Shown piece after piece: positions 32,345 to 42,212 of a stretch of 64,000 nt of DNA; position 1 is the stretch's first letter; each line of letters begins with the position of its first letter. The stretch spans positions 937,549 through 1,001,548 of the forward strand of contig NZ_CP005986.1 of assembly GCF_000175575.2 (NCBI RefSeq), read 5' to 3'. The notes under the pieces were generated by a model, which saw only the letters and a program-made list of their open reading frames with translations, did not search any database and was not told the DNA's origin. The stretch comes from Acidithiobacillus caldus ATCC 51756. GTDB lineage: Bacteria; Pseudomonadota; Gammaproteobacteria; Acidithiobacillales; Acidithiobacillaceae. A program made the position numbers and the translations under genes.

Positions 32345-33096
32345 GGCCTGCGCGGGGCGAGAAGAATCTCCAGTTTCAAGCCACGCCCGCGCAGTGCCTC
32401 CAGCAGTGTGGGCCAGGCCGGTTCCAGGGCCGCGGCGGGTCCGCGGATGCCAAGTTCGATACGGCTGTGGCCATCGCGGAAGCTCGGCAGGCTGGAGAAT
32501 TCGAGGTCGGGATGGGCGCGGCAGAAGTCCTCCATCCAGAGGACGAGATCGCTTTCGCGAACGGCGTCCAGCAGCACCCGTCCCTCCGCCTGCGTCGCCC
32601 GAGGTGGAAAGTAGCGTTCCAGAACCCACTGGCTCATGGGTTCGGCCATTTGCGGGAAGCCGGGGAAAAAGTATCCGCCGGCCACGGAAAACCCCGGGAT
32701 CTCGTTGATGGGGTTGGGAATGAGGGCTGCTCCCTCGGGTAGGTCGGCCATGCGGATGCGGATGGGCTCCGCTTCGGCACCGAAGCGCCGGCGGATGATG
32801 GCATCGGCTTCAGGGTGGCGGCTCAGGCTGCGCCCCGTGGCTGCGGCGGCACAGGCGCGGGTCAGATCGTCGGGAGTGGCGCCCAGCCCGCCAAAGGAGA
32901 AAAAGGGGATCTCCGCAGCAAAGGCCCAGCACAACTGGCTCAGGAGCAGTTCCCAGCGATCTGGAACGATGAGGCAGTAGGCGACATCGTAACCGCGCTC
33001 CAACAGTTGCTCGCGGCTGCGTGGGAAGTGCCGGTCCTGGCGCTTGCCCAGCAGGATCTCACTGCCGATGATGAGCAGACCTATCTCGGCGCGCAT
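32341..33096 (-). CDS. CinA/MoaB-like molybdopterin-binding domain protein
   Basis: 251 residues from ATG 33096. Begins [18 protein letters not shown], then GYDVAYCLIVPDR and FFSFGGLGATPDDLTRAC, the CinA N-terminal (MoCF) signature. Unlike CinA it lacks the C-terminal nicotinamide-nucleotide amidase domain. CinA-N domains can hydrolyse ADP-ribose; whether this one does is unknown, but the convergent neighbour is an ADP-ribosylglycohydrolase. Its start overlaps the 3' end of purN by 16 bp, indicating cotranscription. Confidence 0.82.
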   Translation of the reverse strand: MRAEIGLLIIGSEILLGKRQDRHFPRSREQLLERGYDVAYCLIVPDRWELLLSQLCWAFAAEIPFFSFGGLGATPDDLTRACAAAATGRSLSRHPEADAIIRRRFGAEAEPIRIRMADLPEGAALIPNPINEIPGFSVAGGYFFPGFPQMAEPMSQWVLERYFPPRATQAEGRVLLDAVRESDLVLWMEDFCRAHPDLEFSSLPSFRDGHSRIELGIRGPAAALEPAWPTLLEALRGRGLKLEILLAPRRP

Positions 33097-33755
33097 GCGC
33101 TGTCCTCCGAGTGGGTTGCCAAAAGACATCGCTCACGCATGGGTGGGAACTCCCGCCAGCGCAGGCTTTCGCCATCCAGAACCAGCTGCCCTCGGCAGAG
33201 CCAGGCAAGAGCCTGGGGATACAGGCGATGTTCTGCCGCCAGCACCTTGCCGGCAAGCGTTGCCTCGTCGTCTTCGGGGGCTACGGGTACTGCCGCCTGG
33301 GCGATGATGGGCCCACCGTCCAGTTCGGCGGTGACGAAATGCACGGTAGCCCCGTGCCAGCACACGCCCGCCTGCAGGGCACGACGGTGGGTGTGCAGAC
33401 CGGTGAAGGCGGGCAGCAGGGAAGGGTGGATATTGACGAGACGCCCACGATGCCGGTCGACGAAGCCTGGGGTGAAGGCACGCATGAAGCCGGCCAGCAC
33501 GATCCAGTCGCTGGACCACTTGGCAATGGCCTCGCTCAATGCGATCTCGAAGTCTTCTCGGCTGGAGAACAGGCGGTGATCCACCACCTGGGTGGTGAGT
33601 CCAGCACGACGGGCAATTTCCAATCCTGCGGCTTCGGGTCGATTGCTGATGACCCCGACTATACGGCCCGGGATCTGGCCACGGGCGCAGGCGTCCTGAA
33701 TTGCCTGAAGATTGCTGCCGCGCCCAGAAATCAGTACGACCAGGCGGTCAGTCAA
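33081..33755 (-). CDS. purN: Phosphoribosylglycinamide formyltransferase
   Basis: 224 residues. Formyl-transfers to GAR in purine synthesis using 10-formyl-THF. Motifs: [12 protein letters not shown] (phosphate loop), [17 protein letters not shown] with the catalytic Asn/His, and [17 protein letters not shown] with the catalytic Asp. Length is about 10-15 residues over the E. coli enzyme owing to a Cys-containing C-terminal tail. Overlaps purM by 8 bp at its 5' end, the conserved purMN arrangement. Confidence 0.95.
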   Translation of the reverse strand: MTDRLVVLISGRGSNLQAIQDACARGQIPGRIVGVISNRPEAAGLEIARRAGLTTQVVDHRLFSSREDFEIALSEAIAKWSSDWIVLAGFMRAFTPGFVDRHRGRLVNIHPSLLPAFTGLHTHRRALQAGVCWHGATVHFVTAELDGGPIIAQAAVPVAPEDDEATLAGKVLAAEHRLYPQALAWLCRGQLVLDGESLRWREFPPMRERCLLATHSEDSACAPR

Positions 33756-34785
33756 GATAGACCACCCCGGCCGACTCCCCGCGCTCCTGCAGGCGTCCGA
33801 TGACCCAAGCCTGTTCGCCTGCCGCCGCCAGACAGGCCAGGGCGCGCTCGCGTTCCGCCCAGGGGACGATGGCTACCATGCCGATGCCGAGATTGAAGAC
33901 GCGCCGCATCTCGTGCAGTTCTACCTGCCCCTGCTCCTGCAACCAATGGAAGATCGCCGGCCACGGCCGGGCCCTCGGATCGATGACTGCCGCAAGGCCT
34001 GCTGGAAGCGATCGTGGCAGGTTTTCGTCCAGGCCGCCGCCGGTGATGTGGGCCAGGGCGTGTACCGGAACTTCCCGGCGTAGGGCTTGGACGCTGCGCA
34101 CATAAATGCGGGTGGGCCGGAGCAGGAGATCCAGTAGGTTCTCTCCCTCGATCTGCAGGTGGCGGTGCGCCCCGGCCCGCACCAGGATCTCCCGGATAAG
34201 GGAGAAACCATTGCTGTGCGGGCCGGATGAAGCGATACCGATGACGGCATCGCCCAGGCCGCAACGGCTGCCGTCCAGAATCGCGCTGCGCTCGACGATT
34301 CCCACGGCAAAACCGGCGAGATCGTAATGTTCATTGGGATACATGCCCGGCATTTCCGCCGTCTCGCCCCCCAGGAGGGCACAGCCGGCCTGACGACAGC
34401 CCTCGGCGATGCCGGTGATGACCGTCGCTGCAACCTGCGGATCCAGCTTGCTGCAGGCGTAGTAATCCAGGAACCAGAGCGGCTCGGCGCCACTGACCAG
34501 GATGTCGTTGACGCACATGGCGACGAGATCGATACCGATGCCCTCGTGCCGCTGCGCCTCCAGTGCCAGGAGAAGTTTGGTGCCGACTCCATCGGTGCCG
34601 GAAACCAGTACCGGTTCGCGGTAGCCTTGGGGCAGCGCGAAGAGCCCACCAAAGCCGCCAATGCCGCCGATGACCTCAGGCCTGTGGGTGGCGACCGCCA
34701 GACCTTTGATCCGATCCACCAGGGCATTGGCGGCCTCGATATCGACTCCGGCGTCTTTATAGGAAAGGGGGGTTGGCTGGTCCAC
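33748..34785 (-). CDS. purM: Phosphoribosylformylglycinamidine cyclo-ligase (AIR synthetase)
   Basis: 345 residues. ATP-dependent closure of the imidazole ring in purine synthesis. Conserved [59 protein letters not shown] and [13 protein letters not shown] motifs span the whole protein. Full length for the family. First gene of purM-purN-CinA-like. Confidence 0.96.
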   Translation of the reverse strand: MDQPTPLSYKDAGVDIEAANALVDRIKGLAVATHRPEVIGGIGGFGGLFALPQGYREPVLVSGTDGVGTKLLLALEAQRHEGIGIDLVAMCVNDILVSGAEPLWFLDYYACSKLDPQVAATVITGIAEGCRQAGCALLGGETAEMPGMYPNEHYDLAGFAVGIVERSAILDGSRCGLGDAVIGIASSGPHSNGFSLIREILVRAGAHRHLQIEGENLLDLLLRPTRIYVRSVQALRREVPVHALAHITGGGLDENLPRSLPAGLAAVIDPRARPWPAIFHWLQEQGQVELHEMRRVFNLGIGMVAIVPWAERERALACLAAAGEQAWVIGRLQERGESAGVVYLD

Positions 34786-34880
34786 GGCTGCGTCCTCGAT
34801 GATTAGCCGGGATGGTAAGCAGCGCCGCCGTGGCTGTCAAAAACCCAATGCGCAAAGAGACGGCCGAAGCGGCGGTTTCC

Positions 34881-34908
34881 AAAAAAAGAGGCGGCAGTCG
34901 CCGCCTCT
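34881..34908 (-). terminator. Rho-independent terminator of sodB
   Basis: On the minus strand AGAGGCGGC, loop GACT, GCCGCCTCT (9-bp perfect stem) followed by a run of six or more T. Lies 46 bp past the sodB stop and upstream of purM. Confidence 0.92.
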
Positions 34909-34954
34909 TGCCGTGTCTTGGCCATTCCGGACCGGGTGCTGCCGGTCCGAGCCC

Positions 34955-35572
34955 TCAGAACCGCTTGAAGATCTGTCCGCTCTTGGCCGCCTGGTAGCGC
35001 GCCTCGACCACGGGCCAGTTGATGTTCTTGTGCAGGGACGCCAGATAATCGGGCCGACCCAGGGCCTTCCAGTCCACCATGTAGGCGTGTTCCCAGACGT
35101 CCACCACCACGAGGGGAACGAAGCCGCCGATGTTGCCATCCTCGTGCAGCTGGATGAAGTGGTTGTTGATCTGCCCGGTGGTGCCGTCGTAGTAACAGAT
35201 AGCCCAGCCGATGGCGCGGCTTTTGGCTGCAGACATCAGGTCTTCGTGCCAGGCGTCAGCGCTGCCGAACTGCTCGGCCACCGCTGCCTTGAAGTGCGGT
35301 GCCTGGTCCATGGTGGTGCCTGGCTTGAGCTGGGCAAAGTAATACTCGTGCAGAACCATGCCGTTGTATTCGAAACCGAAGCGACGGCGACGGTCGGCAT
35401 AGGCGAGCGTCCCGGTCTTGCCGGCGGCGCGCATCTCCTCGAGTTCCTTGTGCAGGGCGTTGCTCTGGGTTACGTAGCCTTTGTACAAACCCCAGTGATC
35501 GTTGATCTGATCGTCACTGATACCATCCAGACCACTTGGCTTGAGCTCTTCACGCACAGTGTATTCGGACAT
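34955..35572 (-). CDS. sodB: Superoxide dismutase (Fe/Mn type)
   Basis: 205 residues from ATG 35572 (GGAG 9 nt upstream; an ATG 9 bases earlier is too close to the ribosome site). Metal ligands are recognisable: His in INDHWGLYKGYV, His in GMVLHEYYF, and Asp/His in VVVDVWEHAYMVDW. The sequence is a diverged, acidophile-type SOD, and Fe versus Mn preference cannot be settled by eye. Cytoplasmic. Monocistronic, with a clear promoter and terminator. Confidence 0.92.
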   Translation of the reverse strand: MSEYTVREELKPSGLDGISDDQINDHWGLYKGYVTQSNALHKELEEMRAAGKTGTLAYADRRRRFGFEYNGMVLHEYYFAQLKPGTTMDQAPHFKAAVAEQFGSADAWHEDLMSAAKSRAIGWAICYYDGTTGQINNHFIQLHEDGNIGGFVPLVVVDVWEHAYMVDWKALGRPDYLASLHKNINWPVVEARYQAAKSGQIFKRF

Positions 35573-35622
35573 TGCCTTCATCTCCTGTCACGGTCATGGG
35601 AATGTTGCTGCTTTCGCTGCAA

Positions 35623-35651
35623 ATTGTAGACGGGGGGCGCAGGCCCTGCAA
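35623..35651 (-). promoter_or_regulatory. Putative sodB promoter
   Basis: Minus strand: TTGCAG (35651-35646), 17-bp spacer, TACAAT (35628-35623), about 50 bp before the sodB start. Confidence 0.5.
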
Positions 35652-35809
35652 ACGATAACCACATCCGTTGCCAGACGGTTGCTGGGCTGCGCGGCCTACC
35701 ATGCTTTGGTACACTGCCTTTGGTGCAGGCGGAATGGTAGCGACCTCATGCCCGACAGGAAGAACAGACCCAGTCCGAAGGACCCGGGCGTCGCGGAGAC
35801 GCCGAGAGA

Positions 35810-36514
35810 ATGACCAGCGCCGCAGCCGAACAATTGCTCTTGCCCCTGGGACAGCTAGGCGACATTCCGGTGTGGCCCTTCCTACCCCTGGATCGCCAGG
35901 AGGCTTTGGCGGTGTTGACGGAGCTTGGCGATGGCGAGGGAGCCTTTGTCCACGGTCCGGCTGCCGTGGGCAAAACTCACCTTTTGCAGTGGCTGGCACT
36001 GGCGCGGGGCAGCTGGAACCCCTATCTCGACTGTGCCGAGGCTTCGGCAGCGAGCCTCTGCGGAGCGGCTGAGGAATGCTGGTGCAGCGCCGCACTCCTG
36101 TGCCTGGACAACGTCGCGGCCTGGGCCGGTGATCGCCAGGCGGAAAGCTGGCTTTATCGCATCTACAACGGCCGCCGGGAGAGGAGGCGGCCGACGGTAC
36201 TGGCAGCGCGGCAAGCGCCGGCGGAGATTGCCTGGGCTTTGCCGGACTGGGCGAGTCGTGCCTCGGCCCTCGTGCCTGTGGCCCTCGGCGTACCCGATGA
36301 AGCCGGGATTCGGGCCATCCTGCAGCAGGTAGGTGCGCGCCAGGGCATGGCCTGGCCGGATGCCCTCCTCGACCATCTTCTGCGGCATCATACGCGGGAC
36401 CTGGGCGCCTTGCTCGTCCTCCTGGACGAGTTCGCCGCCTGGCTGTGGCAGCGGCACGGGCGCCCGAGCCCGGCACGCCTGCGCCAGTTTCTTGCCAGTC
36501 GAGGTATGCCGTGA
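35810..36514 (+). CDS. hda: DnaA-homologue regulator Hda
   Basis: 234 residues. The N-terminal QLLLPLG (residues 8-14) is a beta-clamp-binding motif, as in Hda. The AAA+ domain has Walker A at 49-56 (GPAAVGKT), then CLDNVAAW (Walker B-like) and a C-terminal helical lid. It lacks the DnaA DNA-binding domain IV. Hda with the sliding clamp promotes DnaA-ATP hydrolysis to prevent re-initiation. Next gene overlaps by 4 bp (GTGA). A short open frame ends in ATGA overlap upstream (35747-35813), but I see no family for it. Confidence 0.85.
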   Translation: MTSAAAEQLLLPLGQLGDIPVWPFLPLDRQEALAVLTELGDGEGAFVHGPAAVGKTHLLQWLALARGSWNPYLDCAEASAASLCGAAEECWCSAALLCLDNVAAWAGDRQAESWLYRIYNGRRERRRPTVLAARQAPAEIAWALPDWASRASALVPVALGVPDEAGIRAILQQVGARQGMAWPDALLDHLLRHHTRDLGALLVLLDEFAAWLWQRHGRPSPARLRQFLASRGMP

Positions 36515-37392
36515 ACGATCCCGATGGGCGCGGCATGTTGCGACGCAAGGCGGTGACGCGGGCCTTGCGGAGCCGGCCTGGTCAGGCGGGGTGGCAGCGT
36601 CTGGCACTGCGATTCGCGCGTGCAGGCCACGGTTTCTGGTTGGACGACTGCATCGATCGGGCCTCGCTCCTCGCCTATACCACCCTCCTGGGTATCGTGC
36701 CCTTTGCCGTGGTCGTGTTCAGCCTCTGGAACCTGGTGGGTTTCGACGACAGCCTGCGCATCCAACTGAATGAGCTTGTGTTGCGCAGCTTCATGCCCAG
36801 CGTCGGAGAAACGGTGCTGCGCCAGATCGATCGGCTGGCAGCGCGGGGTACACAGCTTGGCTATTTTGGTGTGGCTGGTCTGGCGGTGACGGCCATTCTC
36901 TTGATACAGGCCATCGAGCGTCACCTCAACGCCATCTGGGGGGTCAGTCCCGGCAGTCGTTGGCGCCGGATCCTACGTTATCTCCTGATCCTGGTTTTCG
37001 GTCCCCTCGGGCTCGCCGCCAGTCTGGTCTTGCTGGGTCCCATTGGTGCCATGCTGCAGTGGTTCGGGCCCCTGCCCAAAGCCCTGACCGGGCTCACGGC
37101 GCTGGTGGCCTTCTCGGTGGAGGCGGGCCTGCTGTCCCTTGTCTATCTCAGTCTGCCGGCGGCTCGGGTCACGCTGCGCGACGCGTTTCTGGGCGGCTTC
37201 GCGGCGGCGCTCCTGCTGAGTTCGGGCAAGCTACTGCTGGGACTCTATCTGCGCTTTTCGACTTTCGAATCCCTCTACGGCGCCCTGGCCGCCTTTCCCA
37301 TTTTCCTGCTGTGGCTCTTTCTCGCCTGGTGCGGAGTGCTCTTCGGAGCCGAGCTCGCCGCCGCGCGGGAGGGTAGAGCGCCGGCTGCCTAA
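36511..37392 (+). CDS. YihY/BrkB-family inner membrane protein
   Basis: 293 residues from GTG 36511, overlapping the hda stop; an ATG at 36535 is an alternative. Six hydrophobic helices with YihY signatures RASLLAYTTLLGIVPFAVVV, AILLIQAIERHLNAIWGV, and FPIFLLWLFLAWCGVLFGAEL near the C-terminus. The family was once annotated ribonuclease BN in error; its members are membrane proteins of unsettled function, possibly transporters. Coupled to hda. Confidence 0.85.
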   Translation: MNDPDGRGMLRRKAVTRALRSRPGQAGWQRLALRFARAGHGFWLDDCIDRASLLAYTTLLGIVPFAVVVFSLWNLVGFDDSLRIQLNELVLRSFMPSVGETVLRQIDRLAARGTQLGYFGVAGLAVTAILLIQAIERHLNAIWGVSPGSRWRRILRYLLILVFGPLGLAASLVLLGPIGAMLQWFGPLPKALTGLTALVAFSVEAGLLSLVYLSLPAARVTLRDAFLGGFAAALLLSSGKLLLGLYLRFSTFESLYGALAAFPIFLLWLFLAWCGVLFGAELAAAREGRAPAA

Positions 37393-37402
37393 ATCGCTAC
37401 AC

Positions 37403-37431
37403 TTTACTTGCTTCGACGCTCTCGCTAATAT
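37403..37431 (+). promoter_or_regulatory. Putative promoter of the yceD-rpmF-fab cluster
   Basis: TTTACT (37403-37408), 17-bp spacer, TAATAT (37426-37431), in the only notable gap (48 bp) upstream of the cluster. The predicted transcription start lies only about 3 nt before the first ATG of yceD. Confidence 0.45.
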
Positions 37432-37440
37432 GCCCGCCTC

Positions 37441-37950
37441 ATGCCTGCGCCAGACTCCGCTAGTTTCATGATTTCGCGCGTATCTCCAGCGGGAGACCGC
37501 CTTCAGGGTGTGCCGTTAGTGCACGAGTGGCGGCGTCTGCGGGCGGTATGCGTGGGTGTGGATGCGGTCTGCGCGGATCTTTCGCTGTGCCGGCGCGGGC
37601 AGGGAGTGCTGGCCACAGGGACGATCCGGGTGGCGCTGCGACTGCGCTGCGAGCGCTGCCAGGGGGAGCTTCCTTGGCAGGCGGAGCTCCCGGTACGGAC
37701 GGCCTTGGCCGCTTCGGAAGCGGCGGCGGCAACGGTGGACCCGGCGGCAGAGCCGGTCCTTGCCGCGGGCGGTGTGGTGGATGTGCAGGACTGGTTGGAG
37801 GAGGAGGTGCTCCTCTCCTTGCCGCTTCTGCCGCGCTGTGAGCAGTGGTCCAGCGGTCGCTGCCCCGTATCGGGCGTGACCGTAGAGCCCGTGGAATTCA
37901 AACACGAATATTTGTCTGGAGAATCTAGAGATGGCCGTTCCACAGAGTAA
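37441..37950 (+). CDS. yceD: YceD (DUF177) ribosome-biogenesis-linked protein
   Basis: 169 residues; an internal ATG at 37468 is an equally good start. The family motif [12 protein letters not shown] with its CxxC, a conserved acidic stretch, and a C-terminal [12 protein letters not shown] region fit YceD. YceD has been linked to 23S rRNA processing and always precedes rpmF in proteobacteria. Here it overlaps rpmF by 20 bp. Ala/Gly-rich linker between residues 88 and 112. Confidence 0.8.
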   Translation: MPAPDSASFMISRVSPAGDRLQGVPLVHEWRRLRAVCVGVDAVCADLSLCRRGQGVLATGTIRVALRLRCERCQGELPWQAELPVRTALAASEAAAATVDPAAEPVLAAGGVVDVQDWLEEEVLLSLPLLPRCEQWSSGRCPVSGVTVEPVEFKHEYLSGESRDGRSTE

Positions 37951-38116
37951 AACCTCCAAGTCCCGGCGCAACATGCGGCGCGCCCACGATTTTCTGGTGG
38001 CGACGAATCGCTCCACCTGTGCCAACTGCGGCGCTGCCAAGCTGCCGCACCACGTCTGTCCCGAGTGCGGTCATTACAAGGGTCGCGCAGTCGTGCGCAA
38101 GGCCGTCGAGGCCTGA
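37931..38116 (+). CDS. rpmF: 50S ribosomal protein L32
   Basis: 61 residues, family-typical length. Opens [19 protein letters not shown] and has the zinc-ribbon cysteine pairs CANC and CPEC. Overlaps yceD; plsX follows after 27 bp. Confidence 0.97.
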   Translation: MAVPQSKTSKSRRNMRRAHDFLVATNRSTCANCGAAKLPHHVCPECGHYKGRAVVRKAVEA

Positions 38117-38143
38117 TCGTCCGGTGCGTCGAGGGAACCGATC

Positions 38144-39169
38144 TTGACGCGTATTGCGGTAGATGCCATGAGCGGGGACTCGGGTCCGCGCACGGTGGTG
38201 CGCGCTCTGGCGAGTCTCATAAAAAACCACCCGGACGTGGATTTTCAACTGGTGGGGGACGCGGAGATCCTGCGGCGGGAAATAGCGCACTCGCGACTGA
38301 AGGGATCGACGCGGATCGAGGTCTGTCCGGCTTCTCAGGTCATCGCCATGAACGAGTCCCCGGCCCAGGCTCTGCGCAGCAAGCGGGATTCCTCCATGCA
38401 TGTAGCCATCAACCGCCTGCGCACGGGCGCCGCCGATGCTGTGGTGAGTGCGGGCAATACTGGTGCGCTCATGGCCATGGGGAAGGTGTTCCTGCGCACC
38501 CTGCCCGGCGTCGATCGACCTGCCATAGCCACGTTTCTGCCCTCCCAGAACGGCCGCGTGTTGATGCTGGATCTCGGTGCCAATGTCGACTGCCACGCCG
38601 AGCACCTGCTGCAGTTTGCGGTGATGGGCTCGGTACTGTTCCAGCAGGTAACGGGTACGGTGGCTCCGCGCGTGGGTTTACTCAATATCGGTTCCGAGGA
38701 AATAAAAGGGAACGAGTTGGTCAAGGCAGCCGGCTCGTTGCTGCGCGCGAGTCATCTGAATTTCATCGGCAATGTCGAGGGTTCCGATATCTACGGGGGT
38801 CAATGCGACGTGGTGGTCTGTGACGGTTTCGTGGGCAATGTGGCCCTGAAGACCTCCGAGGGCCTAGCAGCCATGATCCGTAACGAGTTGCGCCACATGT
38901 ACTCGGGCAGCCTCTACGGGCGCCTGGCCTACCTCATCAATCGGCCCATCCTGCAGAAGCTGCGCCGGCGTCTGGATTCGCGGCAATACAACGGGGCCAC
39001 GCTCATCGGTCTCAACGGTATCGTCATCAAGAGCCACGGCAACGCCGATCGCTACGCCTTTGCGCGCGCGGTGGAAGTAGCCATTGCCGAGGCTCGGCAA
39101 GGTCTCACGGCCGAGATTGCCAAGGTCATCCAGGAGGGATTGGCTCAGGCCATCCGCAGCAGCGCGTGA
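38144..39169 (+). CDS. plsX: Phosphate acyltransferase PlsX
   Basis: 341 residues from TTG 38144 (GAGG 9 nt upstream). Makes acyl-phosphate from acyl-ACP for phospholipid synthesis. Conserved [43 protein letters not shown] and [14 protein letters not shown] motifs. Peripheral membrane enzyme. Stop overlaps the fabH start (GTGA). Confidence 0.95.
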   Translation: MTRIAVDAMSGDSGPRTVVRALASLIKNHPDVDFQLVGDAEILRREIAHSRLKGSTRIEVCPASQVIAMNESPAQALRSKRDSSMHVAINRLRTGAADAVVSAGNTGALMAMGKVFLRTLPGVDRPAIATFLPSQNGRVLMLDLGANVDCHAEHLLQFAVMGSVLFQQVTGTVAPRVGLLNIGSEEIKGNELVKAAGSLLRASHLNFIGNVEGSDIYGGQCDVVVCDGFVGNVALKTSEGLAAMIRNELRHMYSGSLYGRLAYLINRPILQKLRRRLDSRQYNGATLIGLNGIVIKSHGNADRYAFARAVEVAIAEARQGLTAEIAKVIQEGLAQAIRSSA

Positions 39170-40110
39170 CGTCCCCATACAGCCGCCTGCAGGGAACCGG
39201 CTCCTATCTTCCCGAGCGGGTCCTCAGCAATGACGAGATCAGCCAAAGGGTGGATACCAGCGACGAGTGGATCGTGGCGCGCACGGGTATCCACAGCCGT
39301 CACATCGCAGCGGCGGATGAGGGCGTGGTGGACATGGCCACGGTGGCGGCACGACGCGCCCTGGAAGCAGCCGGACTGGGGGCGGATGCACTGGACCTGA
39401 TCGTCGTTGCAACGACGACGCCAGATCAGATCTTTCCCAGTACCGCCTGCCTCCTGCAGAGTCGTCTCGGCAACCGCGGCGCTGCCGCCTTTGATGTGCA
39501 GGCGGTCTGCACCGGATTCATCTACGCCCTGGCCACGGCGGATCGCTTCATCCGCAGCGGTGGCGCACGCCACGCCCTGGTGGTGGGTGTCGAGAAGATG
39601 TCGCGCATCGTGGACTGGGACGATCGCAGCACCTGTATACTGTTTGGCGATGGTGCCGGAGCCGTGGTGCTATCGGCCAGCGACGTGCCCGGTATCCTTT
39701 CCACCCACCTGCACGCCGACGGTCGCTATGCCGACCTGCTTCAGGTGCCCGTGGACGCCGATTACCTCACCATGCAAGGCAATGCGGTGTTCCGTATGGC
39801 CGTGCGTACTCTGGAGGAGATCGTCCAGGAGACCCTGGTTGCCAATGACCTGGAAGGTAGCGACATCGACTGGCTGGTGCCGCACCAGGCCAATATCCGC
39901 ATCATCCAGGCTACGGCAGACAAACTCGGACTGCCCATGGAGCGGGTAGTGACGACGGTGGCGCACCACGGCAATGTGTCGGCGGCATCGGTGCCCTTGG
40001 CCCTGGACGATGCCGCCCGGCGTCACTGCTTTCGGCCCGGGCAGCGGCTCCTGCTGGAAGCCTTTGGCGGGGGGTTTACCTGGGGTTCGGCTTTGTTGCG
40101 CTGGCTGTAG
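39166..40110 (+). CDS. fabH: 3-oxoacyl-ACP synthase III
   Basis: 314 residues from GTG 39166. Condenses acetyl-CoA with malonyl-ACP to start fatty-acid synthesis. Catalytic triad C115 (AVCTGF), H240 ([10 protein letters not shown]) and N270 ([11 protein letters not shown]) are all present, and [16 protein letters not shown] is the usual core. Translationally coupled to plsX. Confidence 0.96.
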   Translation: MTSPYSRLQGTGSYLPERVLSNDEISQRVDTSDEWIVARTGIHSRHIAAADEGVVDMATVAARRALEAAGLGADALDLIVVATTTPDQIFPSTACLLQSRLGNRGAAAFDVQAVCTGFIYALATADRFIRSGGARHALVVGVEKMSRIVDWDDRSTCILFGDGAGAVVLSASDVPGILSTHLHADGRYADLLQVPVDADYLTMQGNAVFRMAVRTLEEIVQETLVANDLEGSDIDWLVPHQANIRIIQATADKLGLPMERVVTTVAHHGNVSAASVPLALDDAARRHCFRPGQRLLLEAFGGGFTWGSALLRWL

Positions 40111-40146
40111 TCAGCGGGCGCCAACGCTTCATCTAAGGAGGTTGTC

Positions 40147-41085
40147 TTGCTCGGTTCCGTTGCCTTCGTTTTTCCAGGTCAGGGCTCACAGTCCCAGGGA
40201 ATGCTCGCTGACCTTGGATCGTCCCATCCTCTCGTGGCAGAGCTCTTTGCCGAGGCTTCCGATCTCCTCCACGAGGATCTCTGGAAGCTGGTACAGGAAG
40301 GCCCGGCAGAGCGCCTCCAGCAGACCCAGTGGACCCAGCCCATCATGCTGGCGGCGGGCTTCGCCGTGTATCGGGTGTGGGAGGAGGAGGGCGGTGCCAG
40401 CCCCGATTTTCTGGCTGGCCACTCCTTAGGTGAGTATACGGCGCTGGTGGCCGCCGACGCCCTGGATTTTTCCGCAGCCATCCCGCTGGTGGCCACGCGC
40501 GGGCGCCTGATGCAGGCGGCAGTGCCCGAGGGAGAGGGGGCCATGGCCGCCCTGATCGGCCTGGCCGATGAGGATGTGCGTGCCCTCTGCCAGGAACTGG
40601 CGCAAGGCGCGGTGCTGTCGGCGGCCAACTACAACGCACCGGGACAGGTGGTGGTGGCCGGTGAAAAAGCCGCCGTGGATCGTTTGGTGGAAGCGGCGCG
40701 GAGCGCCGGCGTCAAGCGGGTCGTGGTGCTGCCCGTCAGTGTGCCGAGTCACTGCGCGCTGATGGCGCCGGCGCAGGAAGCCTTCCGCGAAGCCCTGGAG
40801 GCCGTGGAGTTTCGCGCGCCCAAGGCGATGGTCGTGCACAATGCCGATGTGCAAAGCTACAGCAGCCCCGCTGCCATTCGCGACGCGCTCCTGCGGCAGT
40901 TGACGGCGCCAGTGCGCTGGACGGAGACCATACGCTTCCTCGCGCGCCAGGGAGCCACCACCTTTGTGGAGATGGGACCCGGACGCGTGCTGTCTGGGCT
41001 TGGAAAACGCATCGAGCCGAGCCTGACCATGGTACACGTAGAGGACCGCAAGAGCCTCAGATCCACCCTGGAACTGCTGGGATGA
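40147..41085 (+). CDS. fabD: Malonyl-CoA:ACP transacylase
   Basis: 312 residues from TTG 40147 with AAGGAGG five bases upstream. Active-site S93 in GHSLGEY, H202 in PSHCALM and the QPIMLAAG and FPGQGSQ motifs are intact. Supplies malonyl-ACP. fabG overlaps its stop by 4 bp. Confidence 0.96.
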   Translation: MLGSVAFVFPGQGSQSQGMLADLGSSHPLVAELFAEASDLLHEDLWKLVQEGPAERLQQTQWTQPIMLAAGFAVYRVWEEEGGASPDFLAGHSLGEYTALVAADALDFSAAIPLVATRGRLMQAAVPEGEGAMAALIGLADEDVRALCQELAQGAVLSAANYNAPGQVVVAGEKAAVDRLVEAARSAGVKRVVVLPVSVPSHCALMAPAQEAFREALEAVEFRAPKAMVVHNADVQSYSSPAAIRDALLRQLTAPVRWTETIRFLARQGATTFVEMGPGRVLSGLGKRIEPSLTMVHVEDRKSLRSTLELLG

Positions 41086-41831
41086 GCGCGGCCATGGAAT
41101 TGCAGGGAAAGGTTGCATTGGTGACGGGGGCGAGCCGCGGTATCGGCGCCGCCATTGCCGAGCGGCTGGCGGCGGCGGGCGCGCGCGTCGTGGGTACGGC
41201 GACCAGTGCCGCTAGTGCCGAAGTCATTGGCGCGCGCCTGGGGGATCGGGGCGGACTGGGTATGGTCCTCGACGTCACCGACGATGCCGCCATGGATGCC
41301 GTTGTGCGTGAGATCGTCGCCCAGCTGGGGTCGGTGGACATCCTGGTCAATAATGCCGGCATCACCCGCGATCAACTGCTGCTGCGCATGAAGGACGACG
41401 ACTGGGATCGTGTGCTCGACACCAATCTGCGCGCCGTCTACCGCCTGAGTCGCCTGTGCCTGCGCGGTATGCTCAAGGCGCAGTGTGGACGCATCATCAA
41501 CGTTACCTCGGTGGTGGGCAGCATGGGCAATCCCGGGCAGAGCAACTATGCCGCGGCCAAGGCCGGCGTGGCCGGATTTACCCGGGCACTGGCGCGGGAA
41601 GTGGCGGCGCGGGGCATTACCGTCAACTGCGTGGCGCCGGGCTTCATCGAAACCGACATGACCGCTGCTTTACCCGCGGCGCAGCGCGAGGCGCTACTGG
41701 CCCAGATTCCCGCGGCACGTCTTGGGCAGGCGCAGGAAGTGGCCGCGGCGGTGGCCTGGCTGGCCGGGCCGCAGACCGCCTATATCACCGGCCAGAGCCT
41801 ACACATCAATGGCGGTTTGTGGATGGAATGA
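41082..41831 (+). CDS. fabG: 3-oxoacyl-ACP reductase
   Basis: 249 residues, SDR fold. NADPH loop TGASRGIG, NNAG motif, and catalytic S143, Y156 and K160 are present; C-terminal YITGQSLHINGGLWM is FabG-typical. Reduces beta-ketoacyl-ACP. ATGA overlap with fabD. Confidence 0.96.
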   Translation: MSAAMELQGKVALVTGASRGIGAAIAERLAAAGARVVGTATSAASAEVIGARLGDRGGLGMVLDVTDDAAMDAVVREIVAQLGSVDILVNNAGITRDQLLLRMKDDDWDRVLDTNLRAVYRLSRLCLRGMLKAQCGRIINVTSVVGSMGNPGQSNYAAAKAGVAGFTRALAREVAARGITVNCVAPGFIETDMTAALPAAQREALLAQIPAARLGQAQEVAAAVAWLAGPQTAYITGQSLHINGGLWME

Positions 41832-41860
41832 ATCCGTCAACGGACCTTTTTACCTTTACA

Positions 41861-41881
41861 GGACCGCAGTCGCTGTGGTCC
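41861..41881 (+). other. Hairpin between fabG and acpP
   Basis: Imperfect inverted repeat GGACC-g-CAG-tcg-CTG-t-GGTCC in the 93-bp gap. No T-run follows, so it is not a standard terminator. It could be an RNA-processing or stability element that lets acpP be expressed above its neighbours. Confidence 0.35.
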
Positions 41882-41924
41882 AATCTGGCGGAAAATAACT
41901 TTCACCAACAGAGGAGCTTCTCCC

Positions 41925-42173
41925 ATGGATGATGTGGCAGCACGTGTGAAGAAAGTGGTCGTGGAACAGCTGGGAGTCAACGAGGATGAGGTCACCAACG
42001 AGGCGTCCTTCGTGGACGATCTGGGTGCAGATTCCCTGGACACCGTGGAACTGGTGATGGCCCTGGAAGAAGAGTTCGACTGTGAGATTCCGGACGAAGA
42101 AGCTGAAAAGATTGCCACCGTGCAGCAGGCCATTGATTACATCAGCGCGCATTTGCCCAAGCAGGATGCCTGA
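41925..42173 (+). CDS. acpP: Acyl carrier protein
   Basis: 82 residues, acidic. The phosphopantetheine attachment Ser is S37 in [20 protein letters not shown]. Ribosome site AGAGGAG. Full ATG start, unlike most neighbours. Confidence 0.97.
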   Translation: MDDVAARVKKVVVEQLGVNEDEVTNEASFVDDLGADSLDTVELVMALEEEFDCEIPDEEAEKIATVQQAIDYISAHLPKQDA

Positions 42174-42212
42174 GGCAAGCCGCGGCATCGATCCTTGGCG
42201 GGAGACTTTTTC

